Counted from the first letter of the stretch, positions 1 to 5,217 are shown. The stretch: DNA of 5,930 nt from Rhodanobacteraceae bacterium (GCA_025924775.1 JAICHS010000152.1:1-5930), one strand, 5' to 3'. Numbers and translations are program-made. Notes: generated by a model from the sequence alone, not told the origin.

Positions 1-1
1 C

Positions 2-1339
2 GGACATGGCGGCAGCGCCAACGGCCTGCCCGCCGATGTCACCGGCGACGAAGCCGATGCCGGCGATCCGGCTCGCCTGATCAACCTTAACGAGCTGAAA
101 CAGAAAAACTCGGGGAAGTTGGTGGAGCTCGCCGAGGAACTCGGCATCCAGGAAGGCGTCGCCCGCGCGCGCAAGCAGGACGTCATCTTCAACATCCGGC
201 GCGCGCACGCCAAGTCCGGCGGCAGCATCAGGGCCGAGGGCGTGCTGGAACTCCTGCAGGACGGCTTCGGCTTCCTGCGTTCGCACGACGAGTCCTACCT
301 GGCCGGACCCGACGACATCTACGTGTCGCCCAGCCAGATCCGCCGCTTCAACCTGCGCACCGGCGACTACATCACCGGGCGCGTGCGCCATCCGAAGGAA
401 GGCGAGCGCTACTTCGCGCTGCTGAAGGTCGACGACATCAACGGCGATCCGCCGGAAGCGTTCAAGAACAAGCTGTTGTTCGAAAACCTCACCCCGCTGT
501 TCCCGCGCAAGGCGTTCCACTTGGAACGCGGCAACGGTTCCACCGAAGACATCACCGGCCGCATCCTGGACCTGATCGCACCGGTCGGCCGCGGCCAGCG
601 CGGCATGATCGTCAGCCAGCCGAAGGCCGGCAAGACCATGATGCTGCAGAACGTCGCGCAGGCGCTGGTGCACAACCATCCCGAAGCGCACCTGATCATC
701 CTGCTGATCGACGAGCGCCCGGAAGAAGTCACCGAGATGCAGCGCAGCGTGCCGGCCGAGGTGGTGTCGTCCACCTTCGACGAGCCCGCGGTGCGCCACG
801 TGCAGGTCGCCGAGATGGTGATCGAGCGGGCCAAGCGCCTGGTCGAACACAAGCGCGACGTGGTGATCCTGCTGGACTCCATCACCCGCCTCGCGCGCGC
901 CTACAACACCGTGGTGCCGTCATCCGGCAAGGTGCTGACGGGCGGCGTGGACGCCAACGCGCTGCAGCGTCCGAAACGCTTTTTCGGTGCCGCGCGCAAC
1001 GTCGAGGAAGGCGGCTCGCTGACCATCCTCGCCACCGCGCTGATCGACACCGGCTCGAAGATGGACGAGGTGATCTACGAGGAATTCAAGGGCACCGGCA
1101 ACATGGAAGTGCACTTGAACCGCCGCATCTCGGAAAAGCGCGTGTACCCGGCCATCGACATCAACCGTTCCGGCACCCGCCGCGAGGAGTTGTTGATTCC
1201 GCCGGACATGCTGCAGAAGATCTGGATCCTGCGCAAACTCCTGCACCCGATGGACGAGTTGGCCGCAATCGAATTCATGCTGGACAAGATGAAGAACACC
1301 AAGACCAACGAGGAATTCTTCAACGCGATGAAGCGTTGA
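2..1339 (+). CDS. rho: Transcription termination factor Rho (5'-truncated by window edge)
   Basis: Rho is a hexameric RNA-dependent ATPase/helicase that loads on unstructured C-rich nascent RNA and releases RNA polymerase. The visible 445 residues match Rho throughout. They show the N-terminal helical domain, the cold-shock-like RNA-binding domain with RNP1 DGFGFLR (about residues 87-93 of the visible part), and the Walker A motif PKAGKT (207-212). The catalytic Glu of IDERPEEVTE is near 238, Walker B ILLD near 289-292, the Q-loop SGKVLTGG near 308-315 and the R-loop Lys of FKGTGN near 363. The C-terminus ends in ...FFNAMKR, as in other Rho proteins. The frame is open to the left edge with no in-frame ATG or stop. 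About 26 Gly/Ala/Asp-rich residues precede the point that aligns with E. coli Met1 (LINLNELK), so the protein has an N-terminal extension and the start lies upstream. Starting at TTG 119 would delete a conserved helix. Identification is very secure; the true length is unknown. Confidence 0.98.
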   Translation, partial: GHGGSANGLPADVTGDEADAGDPARLINLNELKQKNSGKLVELAEELGIQEGVARARKQDVIFNIRRAHAKSGGSIRAEGVLELLQDGFGFLRSHDESYLAGPDDIYVSPSQIRRFNLRTGDYITGRVRHPKEGERYFALLKVDDINGDPPEAFKNKLLFENLTPLFPRKAFHLERGNGSTEDITGRILDLIAPVGRGQRGMIVSQPKAGKTMMLQNVAQALVHNHPEAHLIILLIDERPEEVTEMQRSVPAEVVSSTFDEPAVRHVQVAEMVIERAKRLVEHKRDVVILLDSITRLARAYNTVVPSSGKVLTGGVDANALQRPKRFFGAARNVEEGGSLTILATALIDTGSKMDEVIYEEFKGTGNMEVHLNRRISEKRVYPAIDINRSGTRREELLIPPDMLQKIWILRKLLHPMDELAAIEFMLDKMKNTKTNEEFFNAMKR

Positions 1340-1344
1340 CGGCC

Positions 1345-1401
1345 GGAATCGGAACTGGAATTTGGAACCCGGAAGACGGCCCCGGAACCCGGAACCCGGA
1401 A
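1345..1401. repeat. Phased GGAA(C/T) short repeats downstream of rho
   Basis: GGAA occurs at 1345, 1351, 1357, 1364, 1371, 1384, 1391 and 1398, mostly 6-7 bp apart. A nearly exact tandem heptamer CCCGGAA lies at 1381-1401. The same motif recurs at 1455 and 1462 in the palindrome just downstream. Short GGGAATC/GGAACC-like intergenic repeats are a habit of xanthomonad genomes (recalled, not checked). The run starts six bases after the rho stop codon and does not code. Its role is unknown; it may be non-functional repeat expansion. Confidence 0.6.
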
Positions 1402-1422
1402 GAGCGTAAATACCCTGTCGTC

Positions 1423-1466
1423 ATTCCGGGGCCGTGCGCAGCTCCACCGCGAACGGAACCCGGAAT
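1423..1466. repeat. Dispersed-type palindrome (REP-like hairpin)
   Basis: Arms ATTCCGGG (1423-1430) and CCCGGAAT (1459-1466) are perfect complements. Inside them CCGT (1432-1435) pairs with ACGG (1453-1456), and GCG (1436-1438) with CGC (1448-1450), giving about 15 pairs with small bulges. The GTCATTCCGGG...CCCGGAATC design resembles dispersed intergenic palindromes found in many GC-rich proteobacteria. It is followed by TTTTGATTT, so it could also act as a weak terminator after rho, but there is no uninterrupted T-run directly after the stem. Confidence 0.55.
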
Positions 1467-1471
1467 CGGTT

Positions 1472-1500
1472 TTGATTTGGCGCGCTGCGCAAACGACAAT
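1472..1500 (+). promoter_or_regulatory. Candidate sigma70 promoter for the LOG-family gene
   Basis: TTGATT at 1472-1477 (4/6 match to the -35 consensus) and GACAAT at 1495-1500 (4/6 match to the -10) are separated by exactly 17 bp. Transcription would begin near 1507, giving a leader of about 140 nt before the ATG at 1650. I see no other distinct element between 1501 and 1637. The prediction rests on two weak hexamers in GC-rich DNA. Confidence 0.35.
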
Positions 1501-1649
1501 GGGATTGCTCGCGCCTGCCTCGGCGCTCGCCATTGGTTCGCCGGAGCCTGCCACGGGCTTGATCCGTAGGCGTTCGCGCTGGCAGTCCGGCCAACGCAGT
1601 CGGATCGCGCCCGCGGCGCAGGCTTGCGCAGCATGACGAGGGGAAACAG

Positions 1650-2228
1650 ATGCGAATCTGCGTTTACTGTGCTTCCAGCAATCAGGCCGACGCGCGCTTT
1701 CGCGCGGCGGCGTTCCATCTGGGTGAATTGTTGGCGAGCGCCGGCCACAGCATCGTCTACGGCGGCGGTTCGGCCGGCTCGATGGGCGCGGTCGCCGACG
1801 GTGCGTTGTCCGGGGGCGGCGAAGTCATCGGCATCCTGCCGCGCTTCATGGCCGACCTCGAATGGGGGCACCCGGGCCTGACCCACCTCGAACTGGTCGG
1901 CGACATGCGCGAGCGCAAGCATCGCCTGCTCACCGGCTCCGACGCGGTGGTCGCGCTGCCGGGCGGCTGCGGCACGCTGGAAGAACTGTTCGAGGCGATC
2001 ACGCTGAAGCGGCTCGGGTTGTACTTCAACCCGATCATCCTGCTCGATACGCTGGGCTACTGGCAGCCGCTGGACGCCTTCCTGCGCCAGGTGATCGCGC
2101 AGCACTTCATGAACCCCGAGCACGCGAAGATGTGGTCCATCGCGGCCACGCCCGAAGACGTGTTGCCCGCGATCGCGCATGCGCCGAAGTGGGACGAACA
2201 CGCGCGCGACCGCGCGGTGGTGCGCTAG
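1650..2228 (+). CDS. LOG-family nucleoside 5'-monophosphate phosphoribohydrolase
   Basis: This 192-residue protein belongs to the LOG / TIGR00730 family of cytosolic Rossmann-like enzymes. These cleave the N-glycosidic bond of nucleoside 5'-monophosphates, releasing base and ribose 5-phosphate. Plant and some bacterial members make free cytokinins; many bacterial ones act on AMP or other nucleotides. Visible hallmarks are the opening strand MRICVYCASS, the glycine-rich YGGGSAGSMG (residues 37-46), MRERK (86-90) and PGGCGTLEE (104-112). By family alignment Arg89 and Glu112 are the likely catalytic pair, with the same 23-residue spacing as in characterised LOG enzymes. The length is normal. The start is supported by a GAGGGG Shine-Dalgarno at 1638-1643, 6 nt before the ATG. 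The gene ends 21 bp from the convergent lipoprotein operon with no obvious terminator between them. Substrate preference cannot be read from sequence, so cytokinin activation is only a possibility. Confidence 0.93.
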   Translation: MRICVYCASSNQADARFRAAAFHLGELLASAGHSIVYGGGSAGSMGAVADGALSGGGEVIGILPRFMADLEWGHPGLTHLELVGDMRERKHRLLTGSDAVVALPGGCGTLEELFEAITLKRLGLYFNPIILLDTLGYWQPLDAFLRQVIAQHFMNPEHAKMWSIAATPEDVLPAIAHAPKWDEHARDRAVVR

Positions 2229-2249
2229 CCAGCGCCTTCGGTGCCGCGC

Positions 2250-2654
2250 TCACTCGGAATCGTCATCTTCGTTGGCGTTGGATGCCGGCGGCGCGGACGG
2301 CAGCGCCACTGTCTGCGCACCGGCCGCACGCACGCCTGCCGCGACCGCGCCATCCTTGCAGCCGATCAGCATCCGGCGATGCTGGACCTTGTCGCCGACC
2401 AGGTCGAACAGATCGCCCGAGACGACCCGGCTGCCGCCGCGTTCGCTACGCTTGACAATGGTGTAGCCGTGCGGACACGCCCGGCCCGCGCGCTGGAAAC
2501 AATGCGCCCACGACAAGCTGGGCCCCGAGCAATCAATGGTGTAGCCCGCCTGGCCACCCGGCAGCTTGGCCGGCTTCCAGGTTGCGCACGATGCCAGCGC
2601 CGCGCCCGCCAACGCGAGCACGCAGCCAGCCAGCACGACGCCCGCGCATTTCAT
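2250..2654 (-). CDS. Small cysteine-containing lipoprotein, paralogue B (second gene of pair)
   Basis: This 134-residue protein is not recognised as a named family. It begins with Lys followed by a hydrophobic stretch ending in the lipobox LASC, so Cys23 is the likely lipidation site and the mature protein starts CATWKP. The mature domain (about 24-100) contains four further cysteines: Cys42 in DCSG, Cys52 in HC, Cys60 in ACPHGY and Cys99 in GCK. They could form two disulfides in the periplasm. A low-complexity Ala/Pro tail ends in the acidic SNANEDDDSE. The domain matches the upstream gene (2651-3079) nearly position for position, so the two arose by tandem duplication. The ATG overlaps the upstream TGA by four bases (ATGA), and no Shine-Dalgarno is evident, which points to translational coupling. 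Lipoprotein status is well supported; function is unknown. Confidence 0.85.
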   Translation of the reverse strand: MKCAGVVLAGCVLALAGAALASCATWKPAKLPGGQAGYTIDCSGPSLSWAHCFQRAGRACPHGYTIVKRSERGGSRVVSGDLFDLVGDKVQHRRMLIGCKDGAVAAGVRAAGAQTVALPSAPPASNANEDDDSE

Positions 2655-3079
2655 CGCGCGACGGCAAACGGCGCGCCCGCGGGCCGTGCCGCGGCCGCGC
2701 CGTCATGCGCGGGAAACGTCTGCGCAGCCCCCGGCGCGATGCTGCCAGCGGGCGCAGTGCGGGGCGCATTTCCCGGCGCACCAGCGGGCTTGCACTGGAT
2801 CAGCATGCTGCGGTCGACCACGCTGCCGCCAAGCATGCCGTACAGATCGCCCACCGCCACCTTGCCGCCGTGCTTGTCCAGTTTTTCCGAAACGTCGTAG
2901 CCTTGCGGGCACGCCTTGCCAGCCTTCCGATAGCAGTGCGACCACGTCAGGTTGGTGCCCGAACAGTCCACCGTGAAACCCTGCTGGCCACTCGGCAGCA
3001 CCACGGGTTTCCAAGTCGTGCACGCGGCCATCAGGAAGCCGCCGCCGACCACCATGAGGCCAAACAGGATGCCTGGCAT
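2651..3079 (-). CDS. Small cysteine-containing lipoprotein, paralogue A (first gene of pair)
   Basis: This 142-residue protein of unknown function has a signal peptide with hydrophobic core ILFGLMVVGGG ending at LMAAC. Cys20 is the likely lipidated residue, although Met at -3 makes the lipobox slightly atypical. The mature domain shares CxTWKPxxLPxGQxG, DCSGxxLxWxHC, AGxACPxGY, GDLxxxxG and RxMLIxCK with paralogue B. Its four domain cysteines (39, 49, 57, 96) coincide with B's. The Ala/Pro/Gly tail (about 98-142) looks unstructured. The ATG at 3079 was chosen because it gives a normal signal peptide. The frame is open up to 3271, but earlier starts (ATG 3187, ATG 3271) would place a long Arg-rich tail before the signal core. 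No strong Shine-Dalgarno precedes 3079, so the start is less certain than the gene. The first gene of a two-gene operon, it diverges from ogt. Confidence 0.83.
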   Translation of the reverse strand: MPGILFGLMVVGGGFLMAACTTWKPVVLPSGQQGFTVDCSGTNLTWSHCYRKAGKACPQGYDVSEKLDKHGGKVAVGDLYGMLGGSVVDRSMLIQCKPAGAPGNAPRTAPAGSIAPGAAQTFPAHDGAAAARPAGAPFAVAR

Positions 3080-3146
3080 CCGCCGTATGTGACGTTTCAG
3101 GACGAAGGAACCGCGCCCGCTGCCGAAGATTGCCCGCACTGATCTC

Positions 3147-3166
3147 CACTGGCGACGCCGCCAGTG
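3147..3166. other. Perfect hairpin in the lipoprotein/ogt divergent intergenic region
   Basis: CACTGGCG (3147-3154) and CGCCAGTG (3159-3166) form an uninterrupted 8-bp stem with loop ACGC. It lies 68-87 bp upstream of the lipoprotein start, so it could sit in that mRNA leader or be a dyad operator. No T-run follows on either strand, which argues against an intrinsic terminator. Confidence 0.4.
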
Positions 3167-3230
3167 CCGGTTCGTTGAAAAGCCCATGGCGCGCCCGGCG
3201 GGGTTGTCCCCGCGGCGCGCTTCCCGATCG

Positions 3231-3242
3231 CGATTCGAATCG
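3231..3242. promoter_or_regulatory. 12-bp perfect palindrome upstream of ogt (candidate operator)
   Basis: CGATTCGAATCG is self-complementary over all 12 bases and ends 55 bp before the ogt ATG, where a regulator could act. I cannot assign it to a known regulator; it is unlike the LexA box. The rest of 3080-3297 shows no convincing paired -35/-10 hexamers. Confidence 0.25.
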
Positions 3243-3297
3243 GCGCGCATCTTACACCCGCCACCAGCCATGGAACCGGTTGCGCGACAATGGGCGC

Positions 3298-3807
3298 ATG
3301 CAACTCACCGATGTCGACTACCTGCGCGTCAAGACACCCATCGGCACGTTTGTCGTCGCCGCGCGTGGCGACGCCCTCAAGGGCGGCTGGTTCGAGGACC
3401 AGAAATACTTTCCGCAGATCAGCGCGGAACACGGCTGGCGCGCCACCGAAACCCCCGTACTGCGTGTCGCGCAGCAACAGCTCGACGACTATTTCCAGGG
3501 CCGGCTAACCACGTTCGACTTGCCCCTGGCACCGGAAGGCACCGAATTCCAGCGCCAAGTCTGGCACGCGCTGGCCGGCGTGCCCTGCGGGACGACCACG
3601 ACCTACGCCGAACTTGCCCGCACGCTCGGCCGGCCGCGCGCCTTCCACCCCGTGGGCGCCGCGGTCGGGCGCAACCCCATCTCCGTGATCATCCCCTGCC
3701 ACCGCGCACTCGGCAGCGACGGCTCCCTCACCGGCTACGCCGGCGGGCTGGCACGCAAACGCTGGCTGCTCGACCACGAAAGCCACGCGGGGCGGCTGTT
3801 TGGGTGA
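3298..3807 (+). CDS. ogt: Methylated-DNA--[protein]-cysteine S-methyltransferase (Ogt/AGT type)
   Basis: This suicide repair protein transfers alkyl groups from O6-alkylguanine (and O4-alkylthymine) in DNA to its own cysteine. The 169 residues have a degenerate N-terminal RNase H-like domain (about 1-80) and the C-terminal DNA-binding/active-site domain. The active site IIPCHR has Cys134 and His135. The Asn hinge is in GRNP (about 124-127) and the conserved loop SLTGYAGGLARKRWLL is at about 143-158. TTTYAELARTLGRP is the helix-turn-helix entry. Length is typical. There is no Ada N-terminal regulatory domain, so it is the stand-alone form. The frame is open upstream to 3130, but ATG 3298 starts the natural MQLTDVDYLRVKTPIG strand; its Shine-Dalgarno is poor. 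One oddity: where E. coli Ogt and human AGT have RAVG with the arginine finger, this protein has His117-Pro118-Val-Gly. The family call is certain; full activity is not. Confidence 0.95.
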   Translation: MQLTDVDYLRVKTPIGTFVVAARGDALKGGWFEDQKYFPQISAEHGWRATETPVLRVAQQQLDDYFQGRLTTFDLPLAPEGTEFQRQVWHALAGVPCGTTTTYAELARTLGRPRAFHPVGAAVGRNPISVIIPCHRALGSDGSLTGYAGGLARKRWLLDHESHAGRLFG

Positions 3808-3811
3808 GTGC

Positions 3812-3863
3812 GTTCAAGGCGAGCCATCACGCTGCAATGGCATAGCGTTCGCCCCCGTTGAAC
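3812..3863. other. Long bulged hairpin between convergent ogt and tRNA-Arg
   Basis: GTTCAA (3812-3817) pairs with TTGAAC (3858-3863), GGCGA (3818-3822) with TCGCC (3849-3853), and GCCAT (3823-3827) with ATGGC (3837-3841). That is 16 pairs, with one-sided bulges of 4 and 7 nt. It starts 5 bp after the ogt stop and ends 33 bp past the tRNA 3' end, so it could stabilise or end transcripts from either side. Neither strand has a T-tract, so I do not call it an intrinsic terminator. Confidence 0.4.
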
Positions 3864-3896
3864 CCACCCTGCTGCGGATGAATGTTCACCCAAAAG

Positions 3897-3973
3897 TGGC
3901 GCGCCTGGCGGGATTCGAACCCACAACCCCCGCCTTCGGAGGGCGGTACTCTATCCAGTTGAGCTACAGGCGC
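3897..3973 (-). tRNA. tRNA-Arg, anticodon CCG
   Basis: On the minus strand a 77-nt cloverleaf is complete. The acceptor GCGCCTG pairs with CAGGCGC, followed by discriminator G and an encoded CCA. The D arm is GCTC...GAGT. The anticodon stem CCGCC/GGCGG closes the 7-nt loop CTCCGAA, so the anticodon is CCG, reading CGG arginine codons. The T arm contains GTTCGAATC. It closely resembles E. coli tRNA-Arg(CCG). A short TTTT lies 2 nt past the CCA. Two 5' fragments of the same gene lie upstream on the same strand. Confidence 0.97.
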
Positions 3974-4071
3974 GTTTTTAAAGGGCTTTTCTGTTTTCGG
4001 ACGATCGTTTTCGAGTAAAGGTCTGCAGCGAACTCTGGGACAACTCGGACCCCTGAAACTGCCAATGAGTA

Positions 4072-4115
4072 CCACCTTCGGAGGCTAGTACTCTATCCAG
4101 CTGAGCTACAGGCGC
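4072..4115 (-). pseudogene. tRNA-Arg 5' fragment (truncated copy 2)
   Basis: Reading the minus strand from 4115, the sequence repeats the intact tRNA-Arg through the acceptor 5' strand, D arm, anticodon stem and loop. The CTCCGAA loop is retained. Differences are one base in the D loop (AGCTGG for AACTGG) and a changed anticodon stem, CTAGC against GGTGG, with one G-G mismatch. After this the homology stops: there is no recognisable T arm, no acceptor 3' strand and no CCA. Copies 1 and 2 also share the leader bases AAC immediately before GCGCCTG. It is best read as a broken tandem duplicate; it cannot be a functional tRNA as it stands. Confidence 0.8.
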
Positions 4116-4178
4116 GTTGAAAAATCATCGCATGAACCGTCCTTGGTGGGTTCATCCGTTCGGCATCCATGCCTCACC

Positions 4179-4229
4179 GGTTTCGTTCGCACGCGATGTC
4201 ACTGGCATCGCGTAAACGCTCGCCAAACC
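4179..4229. other. 51-nt nested hairpin between tRNA fragments
   Basis: ACGCGATG (4191-4198) and CATCGCGT (4206-4213) form a perfect 8-bp stem around loop TCACTGG. Outside it CGTT (4184-4187) pairs with AACG (4215-4218), and GGTTT (4179-4183) with AAACC (4225-4229). That makes 17 pairs with bulges of 3, 1 and 6 nt. It lies between tRNA fragments 3 and 2. No T-run follows on either strand. The function is unknown; it may be a dispersed palindromic repeat or a processing signal. Confidence 0.45.
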
Positions 4230-4230
4230 A

Positions 4231-4249
4231 CCAGCTGAGCTACAGGCGC
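4231..4249 (-). pseudogene. tRNA-Arg 5' fragment (19-nt copy 3)
   Basis: On the minus strand 4249-4231 reads GCGCCTGTAGCTCAGCTGG, identical to the first 19 bases of copy 2 and one base different from the intact tRNA-Arg. Homology ends abruptly in the D loop. It is too long and too well placed, in the same orientation as its neighbours, to be likely by chance. However, the GTAGCTCAGCTGG core is common to many tRNAs, so the parent might be another tRNA with a GCGCCT acceptor. Confidence 0.65.
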
Positions 4250-4312
4250 ACATACGGTGCATCGATCGAATGCGGCCAGCAAGCCCCAGCCCGCCGCGCA
4301 TCCGGGTCGCGC

Positions 4313-4318
4313 AGTATA
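4313..4318 (-). promoter_or_regulatory. Candidate -10 element of a tRNA promoter
   Basis: The minus strand reads TTTATACTGCGCGACC, a good -10 (TATACT) followed by a GC-rich discriminator of the kind seen at stringently controlled tRNA and rRNA promoters. It points toward the tRNA-Arg series, with copy 3 starting about 60 nt downstream. No matching -35 was found at 16-18 bp, so the call is tentative. Confidence 0.28.
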
Positions 4319-4364
4319 AACCACCCGCCTGGCCCACTCCTTTTCCGCATCCGGACGCAGCGGG

Positions 4365-4389
4365 ATCCACGTGTCGCACACGCGTGGAT
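4365..4389. other. Hairpin/dyad upstream of tupB
   Basis: ATCCACG (4365-4371) is the exact complement of CGTGGAT (4383-4389). TGT/ACA can extend the stem inside after a 2-nt bulge (loop CGC). It lies about 120 bp before the tupB start. It could be an operator or leader structure for the tungstate transporter, but it does not match the ModE-type dyad I know. Between 4390 and 4506 I see only a weak TTGCAC (4410-4415) and no clear -10. Confidence 0.3.
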
Positions 4390-4506
4390 GGGCGATACGC
4401 TGTTTCCAGTTGCACCTATTACCGTTTGCCACCAGATTGTGGCTACATGCAAGCGGAAGTGCTAAACCTGTCACCTTGACGAGTGCGGCGTGGACGGCGG
4501 TGGGCA

Positions 4507-5217
4507 ATGGGTGATTTCGGGGCATCCTGGCTGACGGCGATCCATCTGGTCTTCCACCCCGGCCAGGAGCTGGTGCAGATCATCGTGCTCACGTTCGAGG
4601 TGAACGTGGTGGCCGCGGTGCTGGGCTGCCTGGTGGCGTTTCCGCTGGGCGGGGCGGTCGCGATCCTGCGGTTTCCCGGCCGCGGCTTCGTGATTGCACT
4701 GCTGAATGCCGGCATGAGCCTTTCGGGCGTCGTGATTGGACTGGTGGTGTACCTGATGCTGTCGCGCTCGGGCCCGCTGGGCGACTGGGGACTGTTGTTC
4801 ACGCCCAGTGCGATGGTGATCGCGCAGTGGGTGATGATCGTGCCGATCGTCGCCGCGCTCACCTGCCAGACGGTGGCCGACCTGCACCAGCAATATGACG
4901 AACAGCTGCGTTCGTTCGGCGTCGGTCGGCTGCGCATGCTGGCCACCCTGTTGTGGGACGGCCGCTTCAGCCTGGTGACGGCGGCGCTGGCGGGTTTCGG
5001 GCGGGCGCTGGCGGAAGTCGGCACGGTGGTGATCGTCGGCGGCAACATCGCGCACTACACGCGCGTGATGACGGGTGCGATCGTGCTGGACACCAGCGAA
5101 GGTGACCTGCCGCACGCGGTGGCGCTGGGCCTGATCCTTTTGGGCCTGACCCTGGTGATCACGCTGCTGACCGAGCTCGTGCGCGGCACCGCCGGCAGGC
5201 GTTATGCCCGTGCGTGA
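4507..5217 (+). CDS. tupB: Tungstate-type ABC importer permease TupB
   Basis: Inner-membrane permease subunit of an oxyanion importer, expected to carry tungstate for tungsto- or molybdoenzymes. The 236 residues contain about five hydrophobic segments, near 23-50, 61-85, 100-122, 155-180 and 203-224. The cytoplasmic coupling loop lies around 130-150 (DEQLRSFGVGRLRMLATLLW). The stretches GRALAEVGTVVIVGGN and TRVMTGAIVLDTSEGD are diagnostic of TupB/WtpB-like permeases rather than ModB. Length is normal. ATG 4507 gives the usual short N-terminus before the first membrane segment. A GTG at 4483 would add eight mostly Arg residues and lacks a Shine-Dalgarno; ATG 4507 has only a weak G-rich one (GGCGGTGGG). 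The stop overlaps tupC by 14 nt. The binding protein TupA is not upstream, where the tRNA region lies, so it must be downstream or elsewhere. Molybdate as an alternative substrate cannot be excluded. Confidence 0.9.
   Translation: MGDFGASWLTAIHLVFHPGQELVQIIVLTFEVNVVAAVLGCLVAFPLGGAVAILRFPGRGFVIALLNAGMSLSGVVIGLVVYLMLSRSGPLGDWGLLFTPSAMVIAQWVMIVPIVAALTCQTVADLHQQYDEQLRSFGVGRLRMLATLLWDGRFSLVTAALAGFGRALAEVGTVVIVGGNIAHYTRVMTGAIVLDTSEGDLPHAVALGLILLGLTLVITLLTELVRGTAGRRYARA

Noticed and set aside
1340..1649. CRISPR array or riboswitch between rho and the LOG gene
   Set aside because: The GGAA repeats are only 6-7 bp apart with no spacers, and no known riboswitch core was recognised.
1320..2201. 293-codon minus-strand frame across the rho/LOG gap and the LOG gene
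   Set aside because: It overlaps the well-supported LOG gene antisense, spans the repeat region and shows no recognisable domain.
2582..3142. Long plus-strand open frame opposite the two lipoprotein genes
   Set aside because: It is the GC-rich antisense shadow of genes that have signal peptides and matched paralogous motifs; its own translation is Arg/Ala/Pro-rich with no domain.
3080..3271. Longer N-terminus for lipoprotein A (starts at 3271 or 3187)
   Set aside because: This would put 36-64 Arg-rich residues ahead of a normal signal peptide and lipobox, and paralogue B has a short N-terminus.
4072..4115. A second functional tRNA-Arg
   Set aside because: The T arm, acceptor 3' strand and CCA are missing and the anticodon stem has a mismatch.
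3859..4154. 10-bp inverted repeat TGAACCCACC (3859-3868) / GGTGGGTTCA (4145-4154) flanking the tRNA and fragment 2, as possible insertion-element ends
   Set aside because: No transposase, no target-site duplication and no extended similarity; each copy is better explained as part of a local hairpin.
4021..4260. Attachment site of a genomic island at the tRNA
   Set aside because: The duplicated parts are tRNA 5' ends, not the usual 3' ends, and no integrase gene is present in the window.
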